Shown piece by piece: positions 31,542-44,787 of a DNA stretch of 50,834 bases (positions are counted from its first letter, which is position 1; each line of letters opens with the position of its first letter). The position numbers and the translations under genes are program-made. A model generated the notes under the pieces. The model did not search any database, was not told where the DNA came from, and was given only the letters and a program-made list of their open reading frames with translations. The stretch is from Bigelowiella natans CCMP2755. Taxonomy: Eukaryota; Cercozoa; Chlorarachniophyceae. The DNA is taken from NCBI GenBank assembly GCA_000320545.1, contig ADNK01003288.1, positions 40,001-90,834 of the forward strand. Direction: 5' to 3'.

Positions 31542-34500
31542 ACCACCATTTGTTCTTGGCACACTGCAAAAATTTAGAGACAAGATCAAAGATCATGTCC
31601 AGTACGACAAAGACTCCGAAGATAAGGTTTACAATGATGATGAAAAAAATTGTTTCTCTGACAGGAGTCTTCTATGATGTGAGAAGGACGGGAAAAGCCA
31701 GCTTCATGTCTCTACAACAAGCATCCTGATGGTATTCTCTAGCTTCAAACTTGTGGAAGCATGATTTGTACTCAACCTGCAGCGGAGAAAAAAGTCATCA
31801 GTCACTGTATATCAGGGACTAAATTCGGGGAAGAGAGCAAATGCAGATCGCGTGGTGTCAGGGAAGGCACTCGTAGATTGTATAATCAAGCTTAAAGGGA
31901 AGAAAACTGAGTCTTCTTATTTTTCCCAAGTACGTGGATAACGCACCTTGTTTCAGTAGAGTTTCAAAAGTACTACACCTTGTACCAGATACATTACTAC
32001 GGTATTTTTTGAATTATAGGCCCGAAGCAGCCATAAAGACCTTTTTGAATATCCCATCGTAACTATCGATAGAATGTTGCGATTAAATTTAATTCATCAC
32101 CAAGGAAATTCAGTAAGAAAAAAATTTATCCCTCATCAAGTGATTTTTTTAAAAAAAATTGCTGTCAGTGTTATCATTGGGAGCCCGATCTTCTCTACAT
32201 CCTGAGGAGTGGTGAAAGCAAATCTATGGCTGTGAATCCGTTGATGAGTAACATTCAAAACCCGAAACAATTTAGTAAGTCAGCCATTGATAGTACCGAA
32301 GTATTTACTCCTGGAGCAACAGTAAGAGTTGGAGGAGAGAGCCCAGCCTCTAGCGTGGCATCTGGAAGGTCGGGGAAATCGGTGAGGTCGACACTTCGCA
32401 GTCCTAAAGCGATCGACATGGATGGTCGCAGTATTGCCTTAGCTCTTGAAAGCTCGAAGCTGATTGAATCTAAAAAATATTGCATTATCAAAGAGGGTTA
32501 TTTGAACAAGCTCAACAGGTAGATTAAGTGTCATCGGAATATTTCATGAAAAAGACCTTGCTGTAACCTTATGCTAAACACTACCCAACGAAACCTTTAG
32601 GCGTGGAAGATATCAGCCAAGATATGTCACCATTGCAAGAATGCCAACACAGTCGTTAACAAGTAAGATACCGATTTTTTATACATCTTGTCATTGATAT
32701 ATGTGTTGACACTCCTTTAGTTCCTGGACACGAGTTGGGCGGAGTTCCAGGTGCTTCTGAAGATATATGTGGCTAAAATTAAATTCGACTACATTGAGTT
32801 GGAAGTAACACATTCCCTTATTGAAAGGTATTCCTCAAGGATTGGGTGAGCATGTACTTCGATGGCATAGAAAGGTCCTCAAAAGTATGTTTGAAAATGA
32901 AGTCTAACGCAACAAATTATTCCAGAAAGGAGGAACTTGTAAAGGAGAGATGGAATTGGCACGTGCTGAAGTATTATTGTCTTAAGATTTACCACTATAA
33001 AGTTTTATGAGTGACCCTCTCCCAGGTTGAAGAGGATGAAGAAAATGGGCTTGGCTTTCGAATCGTGACCCCTTGGTTTGTCAACGATCCATATTGCACT
33101 ATTAATGGTAAACTATAACATTTCCATTTGTACCAAAGGAAGAATATGCGCTGGAGAGCAGGCACCATCGAAGAGAAAAAATCTTGGATTGATATCTTCA
33201 ACAGCATATTGCCAAAATCTCTCTTTTCAGTAAAGGAAGGAAGTTTTAGACTTAATTCCCCAACCAGTAATGGGACCATCGGAACAAAACCAATGAAAAT
33301 GAGTACATCCAGCCTCTACAGATTTCCTTCCATCCTTCAAATAAATCTCCATAATTCTGGAAATCATGATTTCGTCATCTCAACTGAGACGCCGAGGCTA
33401 CGTGAAACGAAGAAAAGCGTCCAACATGAAAAATCAACAGAATCAGTGCCAAAAATGGAGGCTGGATACCCAAAACATATATTCATTGATTCGAAACGCA
33501 GCAAATCCATAAGTATGCTAATGAAGGTAATATTTGCTCTGCACTTCAAACTTTCGTTGATATTCTAAACTAATTCGTATGGATGTAATAGGATGTCCAG
33601 AGATTCCTTGCGCAGCTTTCATTTGGCCAAGAAAAATATACTTCTGAGGATAGGACAGAGAGCGGAGCAGATTTTGATGACATGATTCTTACATGTGAAA
33701 ATGGGGTAAAAGATTTTATCCTAATTCTGAATATTCTCCTCCTATCGCTGAATGACAATTTTTTTTGCAGCAAATGAGGAGAAGTGTAGAATCTATACTG
33801 GAAACTTCAACATTTGTTGTTTTAGAAGATGGAGAATCTCCACTTTACATTCACCCTACAAATAGACTTGTAGCAAAAGAGCAGAGAACTAGAAGGGAGA
33901 AAAGTAGTAATATTAAAAATTTAAATCCTTTCTCATATGCATGTAGGATCACACAACTAAATCACTTTGTTTGAAACTAAATATCAGTTCCTGATATCTC
34001 TGCCGACATCGTTGGCGATTGCATTATGATTACAGACAAAGTAGCATGTTTTATAAGATTGCAACTCGTGTCAATCAGCTCTCATCATGTTGATATGTGA
34101 ACAGGCCATTCTTCAAATCTGTCAAGGTTTCCGAACTCGTAGACTTCCGTATATGGAAATTACCTCTGTGGTGTGTGTTAATTCTATAAAATCAATGTTG
34201 ATATACACTTATTGTTTGTTATCCTGGTGATTGTTGATAAAATAGGCACTCGTGGAAACCTCTTTTCGGTGTAATCCCGCCCTGAAAGTCACTTTAAAGT
34301 CCCCTATTCATGGCGCGCATGATCATTCAACTTTCCCTGGCACCCCACCATCCACTGCGGCAGTGTCGCGCAGCAGAGTAAATCCTAAATCATAATAGCA
34401 CTAGATCATACACTATCTCTATTTAATGCGGTGGTTTATTATCGCTAAGACACCGATTCTGGAGGAAAGCCAAGCAGATACTGATATGGAAGACGAATTG

Positions 34501-37500
34501 TTCGATTTTTCTGTTCTGTTGTCACTAAGATCTCTTAGAGCTGGTAAATAATAAATGAGAACAGACCTAAGACGACTGTAGAGCATTAATGGATGATTTT
34601 AATCGCAGGAATATTCCTGAGGAATCGAATAGGTATGTGGTTGAGGAAGTCAGGGTACAACTCAACTATTTAGTCGATGCAAGTGCAAATCTGACGTTAC
34701 TCTTCTCTTTTCAGATATCATTTTCTCAGAGTCGATAGTGACTCTTCCTCCGTAATGGGGGAGCGAGAGCGAAGAAGACGAAGCCACCGCCCAGCAGCAA
34801 AATCGAACAGGAACAGTTCTGCAACAAGCAGAGGAATAGAAGTGAAAGTGCCATCTCGTCCGTCTAAAATATTGGTGAGTGACGAATCACAGGATTCCTT
34901 AGGAAAATGGATATGTTTGGGGGATCCATATTGCTCCGCGTATTCTATTAAGCTGGATCCAGAAGACACGTTAGACCTGATTAGAGCTACAAATGCATAC
35001 TCACCTGGATATACTCATCAAAATAGAAAGAATTGTTGCGGAATACCAGTCGTGATGGCAATGGGCTTTGGGGATATCAAAGACGGTATTCTTGCTGGAG
35101 GTGAAAACTTCGGAGGGAAAAATGGATGGTGCTTCGTGAAGCTTCAAGGATGGTATTGTCCTCGATCTTTTTTTGTTTCCCTTATGTCGTACACATCTAC
35201 AATTTTCACCCCTACACACGTATGCGCCAGGAGTGGTTCAAAACGTATTGCTATTCATTGCTCATACGATTCTCCAAATCTAACTGTTCAGAAGAAGTAA
35301 GAGTTCTTAATCATATCGAATATTAGTCGTCGAGAATTTTATGTTATTAAAGTACTTTTGACTTACATTTTTCAGCACCAGCGATCTCTCGGATACATCA
35401 GGAATGGTGAAAATTAACTTGGGATTAATCTCAAGGGCAATAACAAAGCCAGAAAAGAAGAGACTCATGTTGAATGGGGTCAACTCTGACGGAGTAAATG
35501 CAACACCATCATTATTCACAGATCCAAGAATATACGATCACACAATTGAATCGATGAAGATGGGTATGATGTGGTTTAGAGTGGTGCTGAGGGAGCGTCC
35601 TTTGTTGCTGCTGCAGCAGGTATCGATTTCATGTTACGTTTTCTTATCTTAGCACTTATTTTTTATGAAACATTCAACAATATAGCTGGGGGACGGGTGG
35701 TTGACGATATCAATGGAATGGACTTACAGTTTAAGAAACTGCGATATTTCTCAAGATTCTCCGGCCAAATAATAATGATTTCGCGTGTAGCCAATTTGAG
35801 GCAAACATTTAGAGAGATGCGTACAAGAACATCTCCAAAATTTTCTCAGATGTTCTCTCGGCATGTCAGAAGTCTGTCAGCAAACGCTTCAAACCTGCAA
35901 AATATACCAGAAGCAGACAGGAAAGGTTGATACCACTTAATTGAATTTACCCACATTCTTTTCGTTAATTGGTGAATTTAGTTTTCCTCACACTTCCTTT
36001 AAATTTTGAAGATAGCTCCAATGGTGAAAAAGAACTTGTTTCAGAGCCAACGAACATCATATCTGAAAATTGTATCGATGGAATAGGCCCAAAATCTTTG
36101 CACAGGGTACTTAAATACAAACTAGAAATTTAATCCATGCCTTTGACCTAGTCAATCTAATATATTCGTAAATTTCTTTGTTGGGCTTTTTCAGGTAGCA
36201 ATACAAATAGATTCGTTAAAATTGCCTTCAGCAGAGACAAGCAGGTCACTCACCTTCAGGTTTCTGATTGAATTACAATTTCTATAAAAGTTGCAACCTC
36301 AGGCTTTGCAGGCTTATCCTTACGCTAAAAGGACATGCTCCATTATTCACCCCAAATGTCAGTTAATTGTTTACCATTTATAATCCCTAATGATAAGTTC
36401 AACTTGCTAAAAACCTGGTAGGTGACAATGTACCCTCCCACATCCCCTCTGAAGGAGCTAGGTTGTGCTCTACCTCCCAACAAAACAAATCAATCTGCGT
36501 TTTCAAACCCATCTCTTGCCTCCCCTACTATCGCAATGAACTCGATTAACATCGGTACAATCTTCTCCCTTCACCTGGCAGGTGGGAGAAACCAAAACAA
36601 AATTAAAGACAGAGACAAAATTATTGACTCTAACCTAATAACTTTGAACATTGAAGGCAATGAAGGAAAATTTGAAATCGTAGTAGAAATGAAGGAAAAA
36701 CATTATGCAGACGCTGTATGGAAGCAAGTAGCCACCACGGTCAGATATTATGCTATTATAATTAAGATTTTCATCACATGAGCCACCGTGAGTGAAATAA
36801 AAATCTGTATTGAAATTATTCATATTATATGAATCAGGGAGATGTTTCTTTCTCACAATTCTTTCCTGGATTCGCGAGTTCTTTGAATGTGCCTTTGATT
36901 CCTCCTGAAAATATGAGGCAACAAAAAGTGCTTTCACCATCGTCCCCTCCCCACACTACTGGCGAATTAAATTTGAAGATAGCTAGAACGATTTCAATTT
37001 TCAGTTTTTTTGAGCTTGCCGAAGCTGCTGATCCGTCAGTATTTCGAAAGTCTACAGAAGAAATGAAATGGAGTCCGCCATGCTTTCTTTGTGGGGAAAG
37101 AACAAGGGTGCTGAATCATTTTAGGTTGTTTTTTTTAGAATCGTAGATTATCGAATTAGAGTATTAGAGTGAATTGAATTCTTATTTTCTTGATTTTCGT
37201 CATCTATTCAGTGGCTGGGCCTGCAGTAGCTGTGGAAGTTTACATAATCCAGTACTCGGGAACTTTGGAGGATGTCGAAGTAGTCTTGTTCCTTTGTGCT
37301 TATGGGAGCAAAGAGAGGGACAAGATTCCCGGGTGGCTTTCAATGCAGATAGACTCGGTGTGGCTATTTTTCATTTATCCAAATCATTTACGATAATATA
37401 GTATGGAATAAATTTAAGATCATGCGGTCCAGCATATCGCGTTTGGCGTCAAAGAACTAGGACTTGTACGATAAATTTCTAGCTTGTTTTACTATGCGCC

Positions 37501-39286
37501 CTCCTAAAATACTAATTTCACAATTTAGGATTCATATAACAACCTGCATTCCCTAATGAATTGGAGGTATATCTGTGCACTTCTCACATTTGAATTCAAC
37601 ATTTACATACTATGATTCCTTTAAGAACTCCCCATCGATCTCTGGCTGCAGTCACAGCATGGTATAATAAGACTACCAATTATATGAGTTCTCTCCAACA
37701 ATGCATTAATTGATTAATTGGGTAGGCTATTCGTTGTCTGGAATCTCCACTGGACCACTCTCCTACTTCTAATACTGCTGTAAATCAACTCTTTTTAACT
37801 TGTAGTAGTAGCAAACTGTGTCCTGAATGTAGTATTATCACCCTTTTGGACTACTGATACTGGCAGAACATACCTGGTATCCACTTTTACAGCATATCAT
37901 CTGATGAGAGGTATTTGATTAATTTCATTATGATGACATCATTGTGATGTTGCCTCTCAATAATCCTTTCCGTTTCTACACCAGGTATCATGCGTTGGGA
38001 AAAAGGTAGACTTGTCTATTTTTCACACGGGATTCAGCATGTTCAAGTATGTATGCATTTCTTAAAAGGAATGTACTCTACAAATTTCATTGAGAAATAC
38101 GTTTCGGCCTACATAAAAGCACCAGATGATAAAGAAGTAGACAGCAATGGAACTCAGGTTCGTATAAACATCAAATATCCTGCCGACGTTGGGTATCTGC
38201 TAAAAAATTTGAATTAAATATGGACCTAACTCATTACTCTCATCTACCAGCTGGACTCAGTGCGCACTGAGACAATAAGTTTGCAAAGTAAATCAGGAGA
38301 GTACGTGCAGGTATTCGTTTTTCCCAACCCTTTGAAGAAATATGATACCGAAGGCTAATCCAACCAATGTAGCGACAAGTTCCTGGATTAATAATTGATG
38401 CAAAGATAAGCATAACAGTTAATGTAGGCAATAGCTCTTTCATTCTTCTCCTTAAAAATGTAACACTAGCTTTCTGGTGTTCTTAGCGTGCGGTTACTGA
38501 CGAAAAGGAGTTGTGGGGCTTTGAATCTCGAAAAATTTGGATTCAAGGGGTAACAAGTTCTAGATAATTTAAATTTTTACACTTACTAATGTTACTGCCA
38601 GCCACTTAGCGCTGAATTTTGTGTTACTTACCGAACACAAGCTCATCTTAAATACCTCGAGGTAAATAAATTTTACATCATAGGTTACGTTTCTCGTCAT
38701 TTTTTATTCGCTATTTGTATTCTGCAGAATTTTTGCTCGGAGTTGGCACTATTGCAGAGTCGTCTCCACTCTCTATTTATGCGGTATTTAAATTTTGATT
38801 AGATTTAATTCATTGAATATAGGATGACTTTTGTTTGGCACATAACAGTGAAGATCCTGCGCGAACGTTAGTATTTATGGGTTGTCTTGCAATTGCTAGT
38901 ATCCTTATCATCTTTGTCCAGGACAGGTAATACTTGACAGTAGCTACTTAAGCATGAACTAACTAATTTTTTTGTCACACGAAGGCATTTGTTGGCTTTT
39001 GTCGGTTTAGTTGAGTTTCTTAAGTCTCCCCTGGTAAACTCTCAAATCTCATTTGTTTTAGAAAAGCAAAATAATGTATCTCTGTCCGCTATCATCATCT
39101 TTGTCCACTATCATCATCTTGTAGGTATGGTGGTACAACAAGGTGGTTCGCCCTTCTTTGGCCTCAAATATGAGCGATCCTGTCGACTTGCTTTACTCAC
39201 ATCGGCCATCTACCAAAGTATCAAATAGTAAATGCATCAAAAAATCATTGAATATAGATCAAGGTGAAGATTTCAAAGGCGACTAG
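31542..39286 (+). CDS. Large multi-exon protein with DEP-like, PH-like and C-terminal membrane segments
   Basis: I do not recognise the whole protein. Exons 31783-31929, 32020-32112 and 32169-32518 join in phase and carry a DEP-like fold (SGKALVDCIIK, IVTIDRMLRLNLIHHQG, WEPDLLYIL). They continue into KKYCIIKEGYLNKLN and, at 32601-32662, RGRYQPRYVTIARM, the first strands of a PH-like domain. Its last helix appears near 33150-33220 (EEKKSWIDIFNSI). Further coding blocks lie at about 34711-35150, 35375-35930, 36420-36740 and 36839-37124. A CFLCGE...GWACSSCG zinc-type pair spans the splice 37124/37212. The last exons, 38849-38926, 38985-39033 and 39125-39286, join in phase: LVFMGCLAIASILIIFVQ is a membrane segment and the tail is short and polar. 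Several middle joins are unresolved. Signalling or membrane trafficking is a guess. Confidence 0.45.
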
Positions 39287-40500
39287 AACGACGACGATGA
39301 TGAAGAGTATGAAGGAGCCGCCGCAGAGATGCCAAACTGTGTTGCTTGGCAAGTTCCAATCTGTGGTCTTTGGCAATTATTTGCAAATTTCCTTGCTGGT
39401 ATTGACGTTGAACGTTAGTTACATGAGTAGATAGAAACTAAACTTGACATCGAGGGCCACAATCAAACTGGACAGCAAGGGCCACAAACAACATGTCTGG
39501 TGCAGATGAGACTCTTGGGTTGCAGCATCATCTAGATCATTTTGTGGTTTCGGACTCACTGTTGTAGAACATCGGGCGTGCCTGCGCTTTGAGCGATCTC
39601 AGCCTACTCGTCTCCTGGCATGGGCTTTGAGGTCAATTGATCGAATTGTTGAGCACGCGCAAGCGTTAGCCGATCGACTTTCCATTGTTCGATCCAGCGA
39701 TCTGCTGGTAGGCATGCCAATCTAGTCATGCAACACGCGTGCGCCATGCACTGTCTTTTGATCTCTAGCCACAATTCACTGGAGGCCTGCTAGCCTGCAT
39801 TGTGCACAGTGAATGTGATGTGGCCTAGCTAGCTAGTGGCTGCTGCAGTCCATCGACACATCTAGACATCTAGGCGTGTTGGCATGATCTAGCTCATCTT
39901 GTCATGTGCATGCTAGCATGTCTGTGACATTTTGGCATTGCCCAATCCATGGCAATGCTGGAATGCATCGCTAGATCGCTAGATCGGTGGATTGCTAGAT
40001 TGCTAGATTGCTAGATTGCCTGATCGCTCTGGCTAGCTAGCAAGCGCTAGCTAGCTAGCTTGGCGCCATTCGTCAGCCCTGCTAGCTAGCTAGCCTGCCA
40101 GCCCTTCACTAGTTCAATCGCTAGAGCCATGCCAACTGATCCTGAACAGCTGGACAGAGCCGCATCTCTCTGGCTAGCTGGCTCTGGATTTGACTGGCCA
40201 ACCGGCGCCATCTGCTTGCAAGCTAGCTCCAGAACCAGCACATTGCCAAAGCCATTTGGACAATGACGGCTGGTGCCACTCTAGTTCTGACGTTCTGACT
40301 AGGGCACTAAGCTAGCTGGGGCAACCGGCCACTCCAGCTAGCACTGACGCGCTTGTGCACGTGCACCGAACAAACTGGCAAAGCGCCAGCGCCAGCAGGC
40401 CATCGCATCACACGGAATCTGGCTAGCTGGTGAGGAGCCATAGATCTACAACTTTTCAAGCGTGATGTTCAAGGAACACATGAGTAACCGCTGTCCTTCC
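39287..40500. other. Intergenic region with the largest CTAG-rich island
   Basis: No coding signal. From about 39700 to 40440 the sequence is dense in CTAG words, for example CTAGCTAGCAAGCGCTAGC near 40033, CTAGCTAGCTAGCC near 40082, a series of GCTAGATTGCTAGATTGC near 39995-40020, and repeated CTGGCTAGCTGG. It is more GC-rich than its surroundings. Confidence 0.75.
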
Positions 40501-40738
40501 AAAGCATTTAGCTAACAACAAAATGAAACAAAATTTCTGGATGGTTGTCACATCCTCACGTTTGATCCGACCCCATTCTAGCATTCTGAGAAAACATTGA
40601 TCGACTACCTTTTCTGCGTTCCAACATTCGGTCCAAAATACACACCGAGAATATCATAATAAATCCGAGAATATACAAAATTACATAAACAACAACTCTC
40701 ATAAATTCAGTCATAATTTCATACGTATAATATCTAAA

Positions 40739-41239
40739 ATGAAAGAAAGGGTCCGAAAGAGCAATGTTGCGATTACATTCCTCGAACAGAGTAATCATGG
40801 CTGTCAGCTTCTGCCTGTAAGAAGCTGTTGTAGGGAGAAGGAGAAGAGGCCGACTCAACCCACTTGTCTCTTACGAGGAAACACGAAACGAATATGGCAT
40901 CCTCTATATCCACAACAGCAGACCCAAGCTATCGATAGTACGTACATTTAGTTATCATCGGCGAATGCATTTCAATTCGTCATTGAATTTTTTTTTCAGC
41001 ACCTTATCTGTCTCGTTTCCTTCGGAAAAGGATGCAGAGACTGTGTACAAGTAATACGACGTTGAAAGAAGACGATAAATAAGAAGATGATAATGATGAT
41101 AGTGAAGCGATGGATGTCAATGATGGGAGAGTTCTCGCTGTTGTAAGGAATTCTACACTGTGCATTGTCCTCCTCCTCCTCCTCTTCCTCCTTTTTCTTC
41201 TTCTTCTTCTTCTTCACCATCATCATCTTCTTCTTCTTC

Positions 41240-41295
<56 letters not shown>

Positions 41296-41331
41296 CTACA
41301 CACACGCGCGCGGGCGCGCATGCAGGCACAA

Positions 41332-41406
<75 letters not shown>

Positions 41407-41833
41407 ATCTATCTATCTATCTATCTCTGCATAATATGCATTTAAAAGAGTTCTGAGTGTCGATGAAGAAGTAAGACCTGATCGTATTAAACGGGACATT
41501 CAGCAAGAAAAAGAAATGCTGAAAATGTAAACAATATTCAGTATTATAGCAACACCATCTTGAAAACAGACAGTCGATGCACATGTAATATAGATAACCA
41601 CATGTTGCTTATCCAGCTTGCTCCTTTCATCCTGTAATTACGATTCTCACTTGTTTAACTACAAAACTACTAATGCGACGTCGCCACGGCTTCCTGAAAA
41701 GATATGTGCTGTTCTTCGTTACCACAGCGAATTCTCTTCCTCAGAGCTCCGTTTTTTGAGAGTGGCGGTGTCCACTTTCCTCCAGAGCATGGCTCTAGTC
41801 GTAGATACGATTCATCAGTTTGGGTGTTCATGA
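40739..41833 (+). CDS. Unknown protein, 5' end uncertain
   Basis: Three 3' exons join in phase: 41000-41042 (PYLSRFLRKRMQR), 41449-41526 (LSVDEEVRPDRIKRDIQQEK) and 41617-41833 (LPEKICAVLRYHSEFSSSEL). The preceding exon ends at 40937 and reads LLRGNTKRIWHPLYPQQQTQ. The start is uncertain: the open frame reaches an ATG at 40739. The intron 41043-41448 is almost all simple repeat. No family is recognised. A minus-strand ORF overlaps the first exon and could be the real gene there. Confidence 0.4.
41165..41428. repeat. Compound microsatellite (TCC/TTC, CT, CA, TA, ATCT)
   Basis: Consecutive simple repeats: TCC/TTC runs to about 41240, CT about 41241-41289, CA about 41329-41352, TA about 41352-41402, then ATCT units. 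All lie inside one intron. Confidence 0.9.
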
Positions 41834-43032
41834 ACGACAAAGCTTACTACTTTTCCGATATTAGATGAGTTGGATAGCATGTTGGTCCTGTAGTGCTCAT
41901 AACTGGCCATGCGAAACATGCATTGTTTCGAGTGTGTAGCAGTGATACATCGAGTGAGAGACCATGAAAATACCAATAACTGCAAGCGGACAATGGCACG
42001 TACTCAGATATTGGATAGTAGGTATGGGCATTGTAGGGTTAGCGTGCGTAGCGTTGCAAAAAGTGTGACACAAAAAGCACATTGTTTTTTTAGGCTAGTA
42101 TGCGTGTTTTGGTGGCAAACTTACCGATATTGAAATGGCACACGTTAATTCATCTAATTAACACGCATTGATGCAAGATGTCGCCTACAGCGCACGTATG
42201 AGACGGATGTATAATCAAATGACTACATTTTTTCAATAGTCATCCTAATGTAGCTTCATTCAGAGCAGCGGCTACAGCGCTCATATGCTAGCATGTTATA
42301 GAAACGAACATGCACGGCACATATGTGTGTGTGTGTGTGTGTACACATCTATAGACATGCTAGCATGGCTAGATGGGTGTTCACAAATTACTAGATGCCG
42401 GATTTGAGATCAACCAAGATGCAATATCGATGCATGCAGCCATGTTTACATGAGAATTCTCTGTTCTCCCTTGAATTGAAATGCGCCTTTTCTGGACAGT
42501 ACGTGAACACGTGAGCATTGAATGCACACGTGACGCGAACTTTTTCCACTTCACGCGTACGTAACTGCACGATTCGATTGCGGCTGTGAGCAACGTGCAT
42601 GCAGGATTTATCATCGCAAGTGTTGGCACCGCTTCATTGCGATACTCGTCTCCACATGCAGCAAACACTTTTCAATGCTTTAGATTCGCAAAAATGTAAA
42701 AACTATGTAAAAAATTAGCACTTTGGCTTAATAAACTGAACTCATTTGTTTTTATCTTTTTCATGCAATTAACTCGCTATTTTTCAATCAGGAATGAGAT
42801 TTCTAAATGTACAATTCGACATCTCTGCGAAAAATTCCTAGGACTGTTGACAGAGTATCTTCATTTTAAAGTGGAATAGCGTACATGACGCTACATTCGC
42901 AGCTTTCATGTGTGTCTCAGTTGATGAAGTAGCGAGTGGTTTCCATTTCCCCCTTTCTGTATAAAGTAAAATGGCGATAGTGAAAGGTTAATTCCAAAGC
43001 TATTGTACATACCGGAAGTACCGACGACCTCA
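41834..43032. other. Convergent intergenic region
   Basis: About 1.2 kb between the unknown plus gene and the SH3-like gene. No coding signal is seen. A GT microsatellite covers about 42321-42342. TGCTAGCATG occurs near 42287 and GCTAGCATGGCTAGATGG near 42358, fewer than in the other convergent regions. Confidence 0.6.
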
Positions 43033-44138
43033 TTATGATGCCAATGGTAGACTCTGTGCACGATAAACACGTGATTCCATCTCATTTGACCCGAATTCTT
43101 CATCATCAGAAATGAATTCATCCGCAAACAATAGATCTTCATTCGTATGCTTCTCCTTTCCATTCTGTTTGTTGACGTCATGGACTCTCGTTTCATTTTT
43201 GGACTCATGCTCTTGTTTAGCTTGAAACATTAATCTTCTTTTCGTTGGTTCAGGGTGATTTCCATTCTTCGACCTTTGGCCATTCTCTTTATTGTTAGAC
43301 GCCATGGATGACAACGATTCTGGCACCAACAAATAATTGTCCATCGTGTTTCCGTTTGGTGATTTTCTTATCGCCAGGCACCATCCTCCGCTATGTCTGA
43401 CCCACACTTCATTATCTATTTGTCTTGATTCAATTTCCTTTACAATATCGCCTTTTTTCAATAAACCAACAATGCCTGATTTCATCGAGAAAGACTGACG
43501 CACGTACAATCCGTTGGTGAAGCTCACTGTCCAGGACGTGCCAGATTTTGTTGTTATCATGGCCGGATGATAAATTTCAAGGCCATTAACCCCTGTCTGT
43601 CTACAAAGTACACTCAGATTACCTAGTATCTCTTTTCCGTAGCCGTCGTAAGGAAGATCCACTTTGTTGTAGCCATCGAGGAACGTTAGGGAGTTGTTTC
43701 CTTCAACTGCGGCTTTGATGATAATGGTATCTACACATCCGAGTTTCTTTCCCTTCTTGGAAACTCTAAGCTTCATCGTTTTTTTGCTCGTTTTGACTTT
43801 GTAGCAATATTGAATTCCATTGAGATCAACAAATTCCACAGTCCTGATTACCGTGCTCTTCACTTTCTCCTTGGAAGCGTGGTCGTCTAACACGGAACCT
43901 CTTTTGGCCTTGATTGCAAACATAGCTGAAAGACTGGCTGACAATATGCTGCTGGACTTCTGGTTCGAAGTTTTAGCGTTCTTATTTTGTGGGGCTTTAT
44001 AATCCGGGGATTGTAGAGGTGAAATTACTGTTGCGTATCCCTGAGGTAAACGTTTACTTAGTAAGTGCACAAGCGTCGTACGTAACCGAAAGGGCTAGTA
44101 ATAAATAACACAAATATGATGGAACGTACCCGCTGCAT
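43033..44138 (-). CDS. SH3-like domain protein
   Basis: A 9-nt first exon (44138-44130, MQR) splices to a large second exon (44040-43033), giving 338 residues. The acceptor TTTACCTCAG fits well and keeps phase 0. The core region has VDLNGIQYCYKVKTSKKTMK and, at about residues 185-250, GLYVRQSFSMKSGIVGLLKK, GDIVKEIESRQ and WVRHSGGWC, which look like a bacterial-type SH3 (SH3b) fold. The C-terminus is polar and charged, rich in Lys, Asn and Glu. The cellular role is unknown. If the tiny first exon is wrong, translation could start at an ATG inside the large exon. Confidence 0.6.
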
Positions 44139-44402
44139 GATGAATATCTTCGAATAAATATGAGGAAAAAGCTTGGGTTGTTCGCTGTTCGAAGAGAGGG
44201 TTGGCTTATGCAGAACGAACGATTGGGGCAAAGCTAGGCTACCAAGTAGTTTCGAGTAAGTGCTTTTATGTGTTACGAAAATGTGCCTGCGACAACGTAA
44301 TTATCTTACCTTTAAGTCTAAATCAAAGCCATTTTTCGGAAAGAAAAGATCACACACCTTCCTTTCCTCTGCAAATTGAAGTGTCCGTTAGGTGGAAGTA
44401 AA

Positions 44403-44787
44403 ATGGCCAACAGATATTCATTTATCTTGAAGATAACTCTGTCGCATGCAAGAAATGTATGTAATATCGACGCCATCCTTTGTAATTCGCGACGAAGTCA
44501 TCTGTCTCACACCCTGATTCGCCTTGAATTTTGTCCCACTCGAGAGAAATCAGTGTCTAAAGTAGGTAGTCGGCAAAAGCCTTCCTAAGTCTTCCTTGTC
44601 GCCGATAACAGTCGGCATAGTAAATTCCTTTGTCCTATATTTTCCAGCCTTCGCAGGAGAATTTAGGTTTGCGACAACTATTTATTGGAGAAAAGTTGCT
44701 GCGAGTGGATCAAATCTGGAGCATGCACGATACAGAATCGACGGTGTGGTGTGGATTAATGAAGGAATGAATGAGCAGTCACCATAG
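44403..44787 (+). CDS. Small unknown two-exon protein
   Basis: Exons 44403-44565 and 44657-44787 join in phase to 97 residues (106 if the in-frame ATG at 44376 is used). The second exon reads FRFATTIYWRKVAASGSNLE and YRIDGVVWINEGMNE and is free of simple repeats. A second frame through the same exon is also open for 37 codons. No family is recognised. Divergent from the SH3-like gene. Confidence 0.4.
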
